Assembly (NCBI RefSeq): GCF_000526495.1
Contig: NZ_JAGE01000002.1
Coordinates: 496,001-560,000, forward strand
DNA length: 64,000 bases
Source of the DNA: Ruminiclostridium josui JCM 17888
GTDB lineage: Bacteria; Bacillota; Clostridia; Acetivibrionales; DSM-1351
Direction: 5' to 3'
Part shown: in pieces, positions 21,601 to 31,800 of the stretch
How positions within the stretch are numbered: position 1 is the stretch's first letter
How the letters are laid out: every line of letters starts with the position of its first letter
Made by a program: the position numbers and the translations under genes
The notes under the pieces: generated by a model
The model's database searches: none
What the model saw: the letters and a program-made list of their open reading frames with translations, nothing else
Told to the model about the DNA's origin: nothing

Positions 21601-24600
21601 AAGTCATATTGTTATGCATTCCTACAGCCCGGGAAAAGGCGACTTAAAGGTTTTGCTTCACCTGATTCAATCTCTGATTAAGGCTAAAATAAAGAATCCG
21701 GTTAAAATTTCTTATTTTGATATGGACGGCAAACCAGAGTTTTTACCATATATTCATGCTGTAGGCGGACTAGCGCGTACATTGAAATATGAATATCCGC
21801 GTATCAGGTTGGAGGTTACAAGCTTTGACGGCAAGAATGATAAAAACCATGAACTGCTTTGGAAAGAAGTATTTGCAAATTTTTCACCCATGAATGAAAC
21901 ACGCTTTGTTCTGGGAAAGAGATATCAGCGGGAAATGGTTCCTGTGGCAGGTAAGCATTCAAATGAAGAATTATGTTTTAAAAAAGGCGGCGTGTATGTT
22001 TTTGCCGGAGGGGCAGGGGGACTTGGAAAAATATTCTCTGAATTTTTGGCCCGGAATTATCAGGCAAATTTGATTTTACTTGGACGGAAGGCTAAAAATG
22101 AACATATACAAATATTTCTGGATGATATTAGCAAAACAGGAGGAAATGCAGAATATATTCAAACAGATATTGCCGATGAGCATCAGTTGAAAGAGTCTTT
22201 AAAAGGTATAAGGGCTCAATATGGCGGCATTGATGGAGTAATACAAGCTGGAGGCATGATTGAGGATAGCTTTATTATCAACAAATCGGCAGAATCATTT
22301 GAAAGAGTTATATCATCTAAGATTGATGGTACTGTGAATCTGGATAAATTCACAGCATACGATAATCTAGATTTCTTTATTATGTTTTCATCTGTAGCTG
22401 CATTAATGCCGAATCAAGGCCAATGTGATTATTCTTCAGGCAATAGCTTTATGGATTACTATTCTGAATATCGAAGTCAAATGGTTGCAGAAAATAAGCG
22501 TAAAGGTCTTTCGATTTCAATAAACTGGCCCCTTTGGGAAAGTGGCGGGATTCAGGTTATGCCTCAAGAAAAGGAGCACCTTAAGAATGTTTTTGGAATG
22601 CAGCCGGTGGAAAATAATAATGGACTGAAAATATTTGCGGAACTCTTGAAGATTTCCAAAGAGCAAAATCTTACACAGATTTTAGGCATTGAAGGTGACA
22701 AGGCTAAAATAGATAAGCATTTCCAGATTTCAAATCATTCATTTGCAAAACTGGAATCAATTTTACCAGAACTATTGACAAAAGATTTGAAAATCATGGT
22801 TTCCATGGTGTTCCAAAAACCCATGGAGGAAATAAGTGAAAATATTTCATTAAAAGAATTTGGTGTAGATTCGGTTTCATTGCTAAAAATTGCACAAATT
22901 TCCAGAAAGTTTATCGGGATTGATATCAAGCCTACTTTATTTTTCGAATATGAAACCATCATGCAATTAAGAGAGTATTTGCTTCAAGAAAAGTACGACA
23001 AAATCAAAGAGAATTATGAAAAGCTTGGAAAAACTGTGGAATTATACAGAAGCACAGGCTTTTTAGATGTTGAACTGTCGGAAATAAATCAGGGGATTTA
23101 TCAACGAGTCTACCATAATAATGAGTTTTATATGGTAGATCATGTAGTTGAAGAGAAATTCAATGTTCCTGGTGCTTGCTTTATAGAAATGGCAAGACAG
23201 GCAGGAGTACTGGCTTACCCGGATCAAAAGCTTTGTAAATTAACAAACAATTACTGGGCAAAGCAGCTTTCTTCCAGTGGAGAGCCATTTACAGTTTACA
23301 TTCAACTACAGGAAAAGGATGACCGTGTATGTTATGAGATTTATAGTTTGGAAAAAACGCAGCAAAGGGATATCTATGCAACAGGGGAATTGGTTTTTGA
23401 AAGTTTTGAACAGCCTCAAAAAGTAATTGAAGGGCTTGATTTTAAAGAAATTAAGGATAGATGCTCTGTTTCCTGGTCAAGAGAACATGTTTATAAGCAA
23501 ATTCATGCTGAAGGACTGATAGTGGGGCCTACATTTATGCCAATGCAGGAAATCTACTCCAATGAGAATGAAACTCTGGCTATACTCGAATTGCCTGAGA
23601 TTATCAGCGATACTTATCAGGATTACTTAATTCATCCTACAATGTTGACAGGGGTTTTCCAGACTGCGCTCATGAATAATCGCTTCTATGAAGGCGATTA
23701 CAATACTTATATTCCAATAGCTATAGATTGTATAGAAATAATGGATTTGATACCTCAAAGATGTTATGTATATTGTAAATCGAATCCTAAAAACAAAAAC
23801 AATCAGGATATAAAGAAATTTGACTTGATGGTTTGCAATGAAAACGGCGGAGTTGTAGCAATACTTAATGGTTTTGCAATTAGAGCAAGAAAAACCGATG
23901 GGCAGAAAGCTGCTGACAGAACACTGGCTGCAATTGAAAAGAAAGCAGTTGTTGATAAATCCATTAACACAGTATTGGCACAGAACTTTATACGGACAAT
24001 GATTGCGCCAGTTATCGGTGTTGAGCCGGCTGACATTAAGCCAGATGATGATTTTGAAACATATGGAATCAATTCAGTATTGATACTTGAATTGAACCAG
24101 GTGCTGGAAGAGAACTTCGGAAGTGGATTGTCCAAGACCTTGTTCTTTGAGTATCGTAATTTGTCCGAGCTTACAGAGTATTTCATGGATGAACATAAAG
24201 AGGTACTTAGAGCAAAGCTGCCTGTACAACCTGAGCTTGAGGAAAGTGCTGAGGAGGAAATTAGTAAGATTTCAGAAAAAATAAATTTCGAAGAATCAGC
24301 TAAAGTGAGTTCTATTAAGATACAGAGCAGCGGACAAACATTATATGAGCCAATTTCACGTGATATAGCAATAATAGGCTTAGCTGGACGCTATCCAAAA
24401 GCAAAAACACTTTTGGAATTTTGGGAAGTCTTGAAGAATGCTACAGATTGTATAGAAGAAATCAGGACTGACCGTTTTGATTTCAGGCCCTACTATGATG
24501 CGGACAAAGAAAATGGCAAACTTGTCAGCAAGTGGGGAAGCTTTATAGACGATGTTGATAAATTTGACCCTATGTTTTTTAATATATCACCCCGTGAAGC

Positions 24601-27600
24601 GGAACTTATGGATCCGCAGGAAAGGCTGTTTCTTGAGGTTGTGTGGCATACACTGGAAGATGCAGGGTATACAAGACAAGGATTAAAAGATAAGACCGTA
24701 GGGGTATTTGTAGGCGCTTTATGGCAACCATATCAGGAAGTAGGCGTACATATGCGTAAGAATGGGAATATGGTTGGCCCTAGTACCCTTCTTTACAACA
24801 TTGCAAACAGGGTTTCATATTATTGTAATTTTAATGGCCCAAGCATGGCTGTTGACACTGCATGCTCATCTTCGTTGACTGCTTTGCATATGGCGTGTAA
24901 GAGTATTCAAAGTGGCGAAAGTGATTTGGCAATAGCGGGCGGGGTTAATTTATCCATTGGAGAAAGCAAATATATGTTCCTGAATCAATACAAGTTTCTG
25001 TCAAGTGAAGGCAAATGCAGAAGTTTCGGTGCAGGCGGAGATGGGTATGTTCCTGGGGAAGGAGTAGGGGCTATATTGCTGAAACCCCTTGAAAAGGCTG
25101 AAAAGGATAGGGATCACATCTATGGAGTGATTAAGGCAACCGCTGTAAATCATGGAGGAAAAACAAATGGATATTCTGTTCCTAATCCTATAGCTCAGTC
25201 TGAAGTAGTGCTTAAAACACTGGAAGAAGCCAACATTAACCCACGCAATATAAGCTATATTGAGACTCACGGAACTGGTACAGCACTTGGGGATCCTATT
25301 GAAATTACAGGATTGACCCGGGCTTTTAACAAGTATACACAGGATAAGCAGTTTTGCCATATAGGTTCTGTGAAGTCAAATATAGGGCATTTGGAAGCAG
25401 CTGCTGGGATTGCAGGTTTGACGAAAATATTATTACAGATGAAATATAAAAAATTAGTACCATCCTTGCATTCAAGGACACTCAATCCATATATCGATTT
25501 CAAATCTACACCCTTTAAGGTTCAACAGGAGCTTGAGGATTGGAATAATCCTATGGGTGTTGTTGACGGAAAAGTTGTGGAATATCCGCGGATTGCCGGA
25601 TTGTCTTCCTTTGGTGCAGGAGGGGCGAATGCACATGTTATTGTGAGTGAGTATTTACCTGAAAATGAAAGCAGTAGAATATCTGCGAATTTCATGCCTG
25701 TGCTGGTTGTATTATCTGCTAAAAATAAGGAGCAACTAAAGGAAAGAGCTATTTTGCTGAAAAATGTAATAGAAGATGGCTGTTTATCGGATGAAGATCT
25801 TGTAAATATGGCGTATACCCTTCAAGTTGGACGAGAAGCCATGGAGGAGAAGCTTGCGATTATTGTAAATTCTTTAAAAGAACTAGATAAAAAACTTGAA
25901 GATTTTATTAACGGGCAAGACCATATTGAGAATCTTGTAAGAGGAAAAAATGATCCCATTGCAATCAAACTGTTTTCTGAGGATGCGGACATGCAGGCGG
26001 TTGTAAAAATGTGGGCTGCAAAGGGGTATTATTCCAAGATTGCAGAACTTTGGGTAAGAGGAATGGAAATTGACTGGGGTATTATTTATGGAGATATAAA
26101 ACCTTACCGTATAAGCTTACCGGTATATCCTTTTGCCAATGAACACTATTGGTTGTCTGACAATGACGAAATATCTGAAAGCAGTATAAGAAGTTTAGTG
26201 AAGTCAACTGCCCTTCATCCTTTACTGCATAATAATGTTTCAAATTTCTTTGAACAACGGTTTTGCACACAATTCTCAGGACGAGAATTCTTTTTGGAGG
26301 ATCATGTAGTCAAGGGTGAAAAAGTGCTTCCTGGAGTTATTTTCCTTGAAATGGCCAGGGCAGCCGTGAACATAGCCATGGGAAATATGACAAACGAAGT
26401 TTCTGGAATCAGAATGAGAAACATTGTTTGGATTCGTCCGGTAGTAGTAAAAGAAGAACCTATAGAAATAAATGTAAGGCTTAGTCTAGAGGAAAGTGGA
26501 CAAGTCAATTATGAGATATATAGAAAAGATAAAGAAGATACGTCTTTTGATTTGGTTTACTGCCAAGGTGATGCGGTAATCCTTCAGAAGCCGAAGACTG
26601 AAATAATTAATATTGATGATTTGAAGGCTGAATGCGATTATGCTAGCTTCTCTACAGATGAATGCTATGAGGTATTCAGGTCTATGAACGCTGAATATGG
26701 GAGCAGACTGCAGGGGATACAAAAGGTTTTTGTAGGGCAGCAAAAACTTCTTGCAAAGCTTTCGCTGCCAATGTCAATGTGGGATGCTGAGGATGAATTC
26801 GTACTTCATCCAACCATTATGGATTCAGTTTTACAGCTTTGCTTAATTATAGGTTCTACGGAGATAGGCTCTTTTGGAGATAAGGAAAAGCGAAATCCAT
26901 ATTTGCCTTTTGCACTGGAAAACTTAGAGATTTTGAAAGAACTTCAACCTCAAATGTGGGCATACGTAAGGCCGTCTGGAGAGGAAGGGGTAACAAAGGA
27001 ATTTCAGAAGCTGGACATTGATGTATGCAATGATAGTGGAGAAGTATGCATACGAATTAAGGGGTTCTCTACTCGAGTATTAGAAGGTGAATTCCAAAAC
27101 GATGAAACTAGCAAAATCTATGATGCAACGGAAACAGTGTTGCTCACCCCTGAATGGCATAAAGCCAATGTTTTAAAGAGCGAATTTGATACTAAAAAGG
27201 AATCAAATGTTTTGATTGTTGGTGGCAATGACAGGAAATTTGAAGAGATAAAAGAAAAGTTCTGTAATTCGAAGAAGTTTCACATAGAGATGCAAAATAC
27301 TATTGAGGAGTTAACAGCACTCCTTGATAGCTATGGACAAATTGACCATATTGTATGGTTTGCACCGGATGAAGAAGTGATTTCTGCTACTGACAATACT
27401 TTAATAGAACAGCAGGAGTATGGTGTAATCACTGTTTTCCGATTGATTAAGGCTTTGCTTAATAAAGGCTATGGCACAAAAAAACTGGTTTGGAGTGTAA
27501 TTACATATAAAACTTGTCAAGTACTCAAAAGTGATGTAGCAAACCCAGGACATGCCAGTTTGCATGGGCTCCTTGGGACAATGGCCCAAGAATACCCCAA

Positions 27601-28885
27601 CTGGGATATACGGCTGTTTGACTTGGAAGATAGCAATGAGTTTTCGGTGAATAATATTTTTACAATATCCAGCGAGACTAATGGAAAACCCTTAGCTCTT
27701 CGCAATTCTGTTTGGTATGAAGAAAAGTTAATTCCTGTTCAAAGCCTTTCTCAGGAGAATGTCGCGTACAGGAGCGGCGGAGTATATGTGGTGATTGGTG
27801 GTGCAGGAGGGCTCGGTGAAGTTTGGAGTGAATATGTAATTAAAAACTATAAAGCACAGGTAGTATTAATCGGCAGACGGCAGAAAGACAGCAGCATTCA
27901 AGCAAAATTAGACAGACTTGCTGCCTTTGGTCCTACTCCACAATACATCAGTGCAGATGCATCAGATTTCAATTCATTAAAGCATGCATATGAAGAAATT
28001 AAGAAGATGTATCCAACTATTCACGGTGTAATACATTCTGCAATCCTGTTACTTGACCGAAGCTTGGCAAATATGGATGAGGAGCGTTTTAGGACTGCTC
28101 TGGCCGCTAAGGTTGATACTAGCGTTCATATGTCTCAAGTATTTAAGAATGAGCCTTTGGATTTTGTGCTGTTTTTTTCCTCAATAAACTCTTTTTTGAA
28201 AACTCCAGGACAAAGCAACTATGTTGCAGGATGTACCTTTAAGGATGCTTTTGCAAAACGGCTGAGTAAGGAATGGAATTGTGCAGTAAAGGTTATAAAC
28301 TGGGGGTATTGGGGAAATGTTGGGGTTGTAGCCTCTCAAGAATATATGGATAGAATGGCTAAAACAGGTTTTGCATCCATAGATCATATAAAGGCTATGG
28401 AAACATTGGAAATGCTGCTTCAAGGAGCTTTGTCTCAATTAGTCTTCTTTGAAAAATTGAAGCTTGCTGATTTTACTGGATTGAATGCCTATATAGCGAA
28501 TGAAGAGAAGATTACAGTGCTACCCACACATTTTCCTTCAAGCATACAATATTTACAGAAAAAAATAAGTACTACCCTGAATACAGACAGTCAGGATACA
28601 TCCAAAATGGACGAGGATATGTTGAAGAAAATAATCGTGGATACCGTATCATCAATACTTGATGTAGCACATGAGTATATAGATGCAGGTGTCGATTGGA
28701 TTGAAGCAGGCATGGATAATGTTGCCATGGCAAAGCTGACAGACAAAGTGAACCAGACATTTGGGTTGGAAATAAATGTTGCTTTATTATCTGAATATCG
28801 AAATATTGAAAGTCTGGCTAATTACATATCTGAGGAAAGAAAAAGTACTTTGCAAGCATATAGGGAAGGAGGGTTGCATTCATGA
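18668..28885 (+). CDS. trans-AT polyketide synthase A: KS-DH-KR-ACP-DH*-ACP / KS-DH-KR-ACP(dead)
   Basis: A 3405-residue cytoplasmic modular PKS without any AT. Order: KS1 (about 25-455, Cys193); DH1 (about 630-870, His651, Asp806; motif Gly replaced by Ser655); KR1 (about 890-1345, GAGGLG, Tyr1255); ACP1 (Ser1402); DH-like domain (about 1465-1745) with His1492 but Thr1661 instead of the catalytic Asp and Glu instead of the motif Gly; ACP2 (Ser1803); KS2 (about 1895-2330, Cys2066); DH2 (about 2510-2810, His2546, Asp2719); KR2 (about 2830-3260, Tyr3185); and an ACP fold (about 3320-3395) with Asn3351 at the phosphopantetheine site. No loading domain precedes KS1, so the starter must arrive from another carrier. 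The second module is completed by the MT-ACP at the start of PKS B; the genes overlap by 4 bases (ATGA). Confidence 0.93.
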   Translation: MNDGAINKLEIQGAISNKECDINNKKDIAIIGMACRFPGANNTQEFWENLISGVNSITEIPQERWDWREVYGDPQKEENKTNSKWGGFIDNLDKFDSRFFNISPKEANYIDPQHRIFLETVWQLFENSGYSPKSLSGRKIGVYAGVSKNDYSELLGHDISAFVSTGTVHSILVNRVSFFFNFNGPSEAVDTACSSSLVALHNAVKDICLGECEAAVVGGVNAMISPRMYISHAKSGMLSKDGQCKTFDASANGYVRGEGVGALFIKPLEKALKDKDNILGVIKATAINHGGRSNFLTAPNVTAQAEVVLTALKRSGVDPRNISYIEAHGTGTPLGDPIEINALKKAYKEYYDFCNVEMKESNYCGIGSVKTNIGHLESASGMASIIKVLLCMQHGMLPQLLNFKELNQYIELDNSPFFIVKEPMKWENRQINEKIQPKQAAVSGFGMGGVNAHVILEEPPKVQRKQLVDNSVKHLVLLSSKKDRLKTMVQDLLDFLCNENGLKVSIEDIAFTMMFGRDEFEERLAVYTDSTANLIALLQGYMKGETSKDCFYGLASGIKGNIPEKVMFTDDLLHYAVKWVNGGLIDWDISTFPGKRTLLTGHPFLKKRCWFMNMDNKESEIKTGIVEKKISEKGFITKITVTTDSLMVAHHLVQSKKTMPGMGYVELALKTLAEELGANNVNCWSMKKIYWIKPAVFLEDSMELTLSFKPAGNEYNFQINISNEVYCQGVVEIFSNNLETDRLDIQKVIGRCSEEESNESLYSRFIKSGLLYGPSFQMLQNIYCGQNEAVAKINDKTQKTVVGILDGALQTAVRLSIKDKSGEDSQYVPYFLENLVCKGDLEKLSFYYVRQQEDSNESVLKFDIFGCDQKGQVLLSFENFVKRALPGKGDNSQQVYYYTSQWRKKESNWNPLAATGVMIINGDKSMKENAIATVGEGIQITMYKTFKTDKLEGESLRADDSVDFLKLFKELMTKKSIPSHIVMHSYSPGKGDLKVLLHLIQSLIKAKIKNPVKISYFDMDGKPEFLPYIHAVGGLARTLKYEYPRIRLEVTSFDGKNDKNHELLWKEVFANFSPMNETRFVLGKRYQREMVPVAGKHSNEELCFKKGGVYVFAGGAGGLGKIFSEFLARNYQANLILLGRKAKNEHIQIFLDDISKTGGNAEYIQTDIADEHQLKESLKGIRAQYGGIDGVIQAGGMIEDSFIINKSAESFERVISSKIDGTVNLDKFTAYDNLDFFIMFSSVAALMPNQGQCDYSSGNSFMDYYSEYRSQMVAENKRKGLSISINWPLWESGGIQVMPQEKEHLKNVFGMQPVENNNGLKIFAELLKISKEQNLTQILGIEGDKAKIDKHFQISNHSFAKLESILPELLTKDLKIMVSMVFQKPMEEISENISLKEFGVDSVSLLKIAQISRKFIGIDIKPTLFFEYETIMQLREYLLQEKYDKIKENYEKLGKTVELYRSTGFLDVELSEINQGIYQRVYHNNEFYMVDHVVEEKFNVPGACFIEMARQAGVLAYPDQKLCKLTNNYWAKQLSSSGEPFTVYIQLQEKDDRVCYEIYSLEKTQQRDIYATGELVFESFEQPQKVIEGLDFKEIKDRCSVSWSREHVYKQIHAEGLIVGPTFMPMQEIYSNENETLAILELPEIISDTYQDYLIHPTMLTGVFQTALMNNRFYEGDYNTYIPIAIDCIEIMDLIPQRCYVYCKSNPKNKNNQDIKKFDLMVCNENGGVVAILNGFAIRARKTDGQKAADRTLAAIEKKAVVDKSINTVLAQNFIRTMIAPVIGVEPADIKPDDDFETYGINSVLILELNQVLEENFGSGLSKTLFFEYRNLSELTEYFMDEHKEVLRAKLPVQPELEESAEEEISKISEKINFEESAKVSSIKIQSSGQTLYEPISRDIAIIGLAGRYPKAKTLLEFWEVLKNATDCIEEIRTDRFDFRPYYDADKENGKLVSKWGSFIDDVDKFDPMFFNISPREAELMDPQERLFLEVVWHTLEDAGYTRQGLKDKTVGVFVGALWQPYQEVGVHMRKNGNMVGPSTLLYNIANRVSYYCNFNGPSMAVDTACSSSLTALHMACKSIQSGESDLAIAGGVNLSIGESKYMFLNQYKFLSSEGKCRSFGAGGDGYVPGEGVGAILLKPLEKAEKDRDHIYGVIKATAVNHGGKTNGYSVPNPIAQSEVVLKTLEEANINPRNISYIETHGTGTALGDPIEITGLTRAFNKYTQDKQFCHIGSVKSNIGHLEAAAGIAGLTKILLQMKYKKLVPSLHSRTLNPYIDFKSTPFKVQQELEDWNNPMGVVDGKVVEYPRIAGLSSFGAGGANAHVIVSEYLPENESSRISANFMPVLVVLSAKNKEQLKERAILLKNVIEDGCLSDEDLVNMAYTLQVGREAMEEKLAIIVNSLKELDKKLEDFINGQDHIENLVRGKNDPIAIKLFSEDADMQAVVKMWAAKGYYSKIAELWVRGMEIDWGIIYGDIKPYRISLPVYPFANEHYWLSDNDEISESSIRSLVKSTALHPLLHNNVSNFFEQRFCTQFSGREFFLEDHVVKGEKVLPGVIFLEMARAAVNIAMGNMTNEVSGIRMRNIVWIRPVVVKEEPIEINVRLSLEESGQVNYEIYRKDKEDTSFDLVYCQGDAVILQKPKTEIINIDDLKAECDYASFSTDECYEVFRSMNAEYGSRLQGIQKVFVGQQKLLAKLSLPMSMWDAEDEFVLHPTIMDSVLQLCLIIGSTEIGSFGDKEKRNPYLPFALENLEILKELQPQMWAYVRPSGEEGVTKEFQKLDIDVCNDSGEVCIRIKGFSTRVLEGEFQNDETSKIYDATETVLLTPEWHKANVLKSEFDTKKESNVLIVGGNDRKFEEIKEKFCNSKKFHIEMQNTIEELTALLDSYGQIDHIVWFAPDEEVISATDNTLIEQQEYGVITVFRLIKALLNKGYGTKKLVWSVITYKTCQVLKSDVANPGHASLHGLLGTMAQEYPNWDIRLFDLEDSNEFSVNNIFTISSETNGKPLALRNSVWYEEKLIPVQSLSQENVAYRSGGVYVVIGGAGGLGEVWSEYVIKNYKAQVVLIGRRQKDSSIQAKLDRLAAFGPTPQYISADASDFNSLKHAYEEIKKMYPTIHGVIHSAILLLDRSLANMDEERFRTALAAKVDTSVHMSQVFKNEPLDFVLFFSSINSFLKTPGQSNYVAGCTFKDAFAKRLSKEWNCAVKVINWGYWGNVGVVASQEYMDRMAKTGFASIDHIKAMETLEMLLQGALSQLVFFEKLKLADFTGLNAYIANEEKITVLPTHFPSSIQYLQKKISTTLNTDSQDTSKMDEDMLKKIIVDTVSSILDVAHEYIDAGVDWIEAGMDNVAMAKLTDKVNQTFGLEINVALLSEYRNIESLANYISEERKSTLQAYREGGLHS
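23040..23910 (+). other. DH-like domain lacking the catalytic Asp, between two ACPs
   Basis: This hot-dog-fold domain of PKS A keeps DHVV with His1492 but has Glu where the HxxxGxxxxP Gly is expected. HPTMLTGVFQ replaces HPxxxDxxxQ. Loss of the Asp is known from enoyl-isomerase (double-bond shift) and pyran synthase relatives of DH. The position ACP-DH*-ACP suggests action on the chain after module 1 or inactivity. Confidence 0.65.
28610..28850 (+). other. ACP domain without phosphopantetheine Ser (Asn3351)
   Basis: The C-terminal fold of PKS A reads EAGMDNVAMAKL where GMDS is expected; the codon is AAT at 28718-28720. It cannot be pantetheinylated. The working carrier of this module is the ACP on PKS B. 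Confidence 0.75.
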
Positions 28886-31800
28886 AAGAAATGGAAGGGC
28901 TTTTAAAAAAGCTTTTATTAGTACAACTTCAAAACTGCGGCATTTTTAATGAAAAAAAATTGATTCTATCAAAACTGAAAATAGAAAATAAGATAAGAGA
29001 TTTATATAGCCCTTGGCTGGAAGAAAGTATTAAAATTTTGGAAAATGTCGGTTTTCTAAAATTTGATGGATATGCTTATACTTTGGCGGAGAATCTTAAT
29101 ATTGACACAAAAGAAGTATGGAAAGAATGGGACAATAATAGGGATAAATGGCTGAAAGGTCAGAATACTAAAGCCTATGCATCTTTGGTAGATGTAACTT
29201 TAAGAGCTTTGCCAGAAATTCTTACAGGCAAAACTCCTGCTACTGATATTATGTTTCCGAATTCATCCATGAATTTGGTTGAAGGAATTTATAAGAATAA
29301 TGAGGTCTCTGATTTCTTTAATAAAGTACTTGCTGATGCTTTGGCTGCTTTCATAGAAGAACGCCTTAAGCAAAACCCAAAAACAAAAGTGAAGATACTT
29401 GAAATCGGTGCTGGTACAGGAGGAACTAGCGAAAAGGTTTTTCAAAATCTGCGCCCTTTTAAGGACCATATACAGGAATATTGTTATTCAGATATTTCTA
29501 AAGCATTTTTGTTGCATGCCGAAAATACTTTCGGTCCAGACAATCACTTTTTGACATATAGAATTTACAACGCTGAACTGTCCAGTGAAAGTCAGGGAAT
29601 CCAAGAGGGCAGTTATGATGCAGTGCTGGCTACTAATGTGCTTCATGCAACATCAAACATTAGAAATACTTTAAGAAACGTAAAAGGACTACTGAAAAAT
29701 AACGGTTTGATTCTTTTAAATGAAATAAGCTGTAATACCCTGCTTCTACATCTTACCTTCGGTCTTCTAGAGGGGTGGTGGCTATACGAAGATGCAGATT
29801 TACGTATACCGGGATGTCCCGGACTGTATCCTGAGGTTTGGAAAAATGTATTGGAAGATGAAGGTTTCAGGCATGTATTCTTTCCAGTGAAGGAGGCACA
29901 TACAAGGGGGCAACAGATAATTATAGCAGAGAGTGACGGTATTATCAGAAAACGAGAAAATCTAGAGAATAAAAAGGTGAAGCAAATTGCAACCCAAAGT
30001 ACCAATTTGACGACTGCGCATGAATTTAAACGGGATGAAAAGAGAGCAAAAGTAGTTCAAGGCAAAGATGTTACCGAGCAGATGGTAAATGACTATGCAA
30101 GAATGATAATTCGTGAAAGTATAGCAAAATCCATAAAAATTGATGAAAGAAAAATACAGGATGATCGTAGTTTTTCCGAATATGGTGTTGATTCTATCAT
30201 TGGAGTAAACCTTATAAATTCTCTGAATAAGTGTTTTAACATTTCTATAAATACCACAGCATTATTTGAATATAATAATGTAAATAGTTTGTTAAAGCAT
30301 ATTATCAAAGAATTTAAACCTGTCATTGAAGGTATCCTTGAAAAAAGTCGGCCTTCTCAAGAACTGCATTCTGAGGTTGAAGAAGAATTCGATGATGAAA
30401 ATAGGAATCCGGACATTAGGCAGATTAAAAGGTCTGTACATAAAAACCGAATTAACAAGCAGGAAGCACCTGAAGAGATAATCAAAGATGAACCTGCTAC
30501 TGCTAAAAGAAAAAAGGACTCAATAGCAATTATAGGAATCAGTGGAAGGTTTGCAAAGTCTGATACCTTGGATGAATTGTGGGAAAACCTTATTCAAGGC
30601 TCTGATTTAACAGAAAAAGTAACACGTTGGGACCTTTCCAAACATTTTTCAGGCGATAAGAGCTATTGCAATTATGGTAGTTTTATAAATGAAATTGACA
30701 AATTTGACCCGGGGTTTTTTAATATTTCTGGTCTTGAAGCAACTTATATGGACCCGCAGCAGAGGATTTTTCTAGAAGAGTCCTGGAAAGCTTTAGAGGA
30801 CGCTGGATATATTAATGATAACCTGAATGAATATTCCTGTGGTGTTTTTGTAGGATGCGTGCCAGGAGACTATCCCAATCTCTTTGACGATAATGCACCT
30901 GCCCAAGCTTTTTGGGGGAATGCCGGGTCGGTTATCCCAGCCAGAATATCCTATTTTCTAAATCTTAAAGGACCAGCGGTTGCAATTGATACTGCTTGTT
31001 CAAGTTCGTTGGTTGCTTTGCATATGGCATGCCAAAGCTTGAGAGAAAACGAAGTCAACATGGCTTTGGCCGGAGGTGTATTTATACGAACTACCGAAGA
31101 GTTTCATTTGATGTGCAGCCGTGCGGGAATGTTATCTCCTTCAGGACATTGTCATACTTTTGATAGTGCTGCAGATGGCTTCGTTCCTGGGGAAGGGGCT
31201 GGAGTTATAGTTCTCAAACGGTTGGAAGATGCTTTGGCGGACGGTGACCACATTTATGGAGTAATCACTGGCTCTGCTGTAAATCAAGACGGTGCTACAA
31301 ACGGAATAACGGCACCAAATGCAAGCTCTCAGGAAAGCTTAGAGCGGAGTGTATATGACACATTTGATATAAACCCTGAGAAAATTCAGATGGTAGAGGC
31401 TCACGGAACTGGGACAAAACTTGGAGATCCTATTGAATTCCAGGCACTTACCAAAGCCTTTAGACATTATACGGATAAGAGCAATTATTGTGCTATTGGA
31501 TCAATTAAGACAAATATCGGACATACTTCCACTGCAGCGGGCATAGCCAGTGTAATTAAGGTTCTGTTGTCATTAAAAAATAAGAAAATACCACCGTCAA
31601 TTCATTTTGAAAATTGCAATCCAAATATTCAATTTGACCAAAGCCCTTTCTTTGTGAATACACAAGCTATAGATTGGGAGGCAAACCAGGGAGATAAACG
31701 TATGGCTGCCATAAACTCCTTCGGTTTTGGTGGTACAAATGCACATGTGGTTATAGAAGAAGCACCTTATACAGAAAGGGTTCATTCAAAGAAGCCCGCA

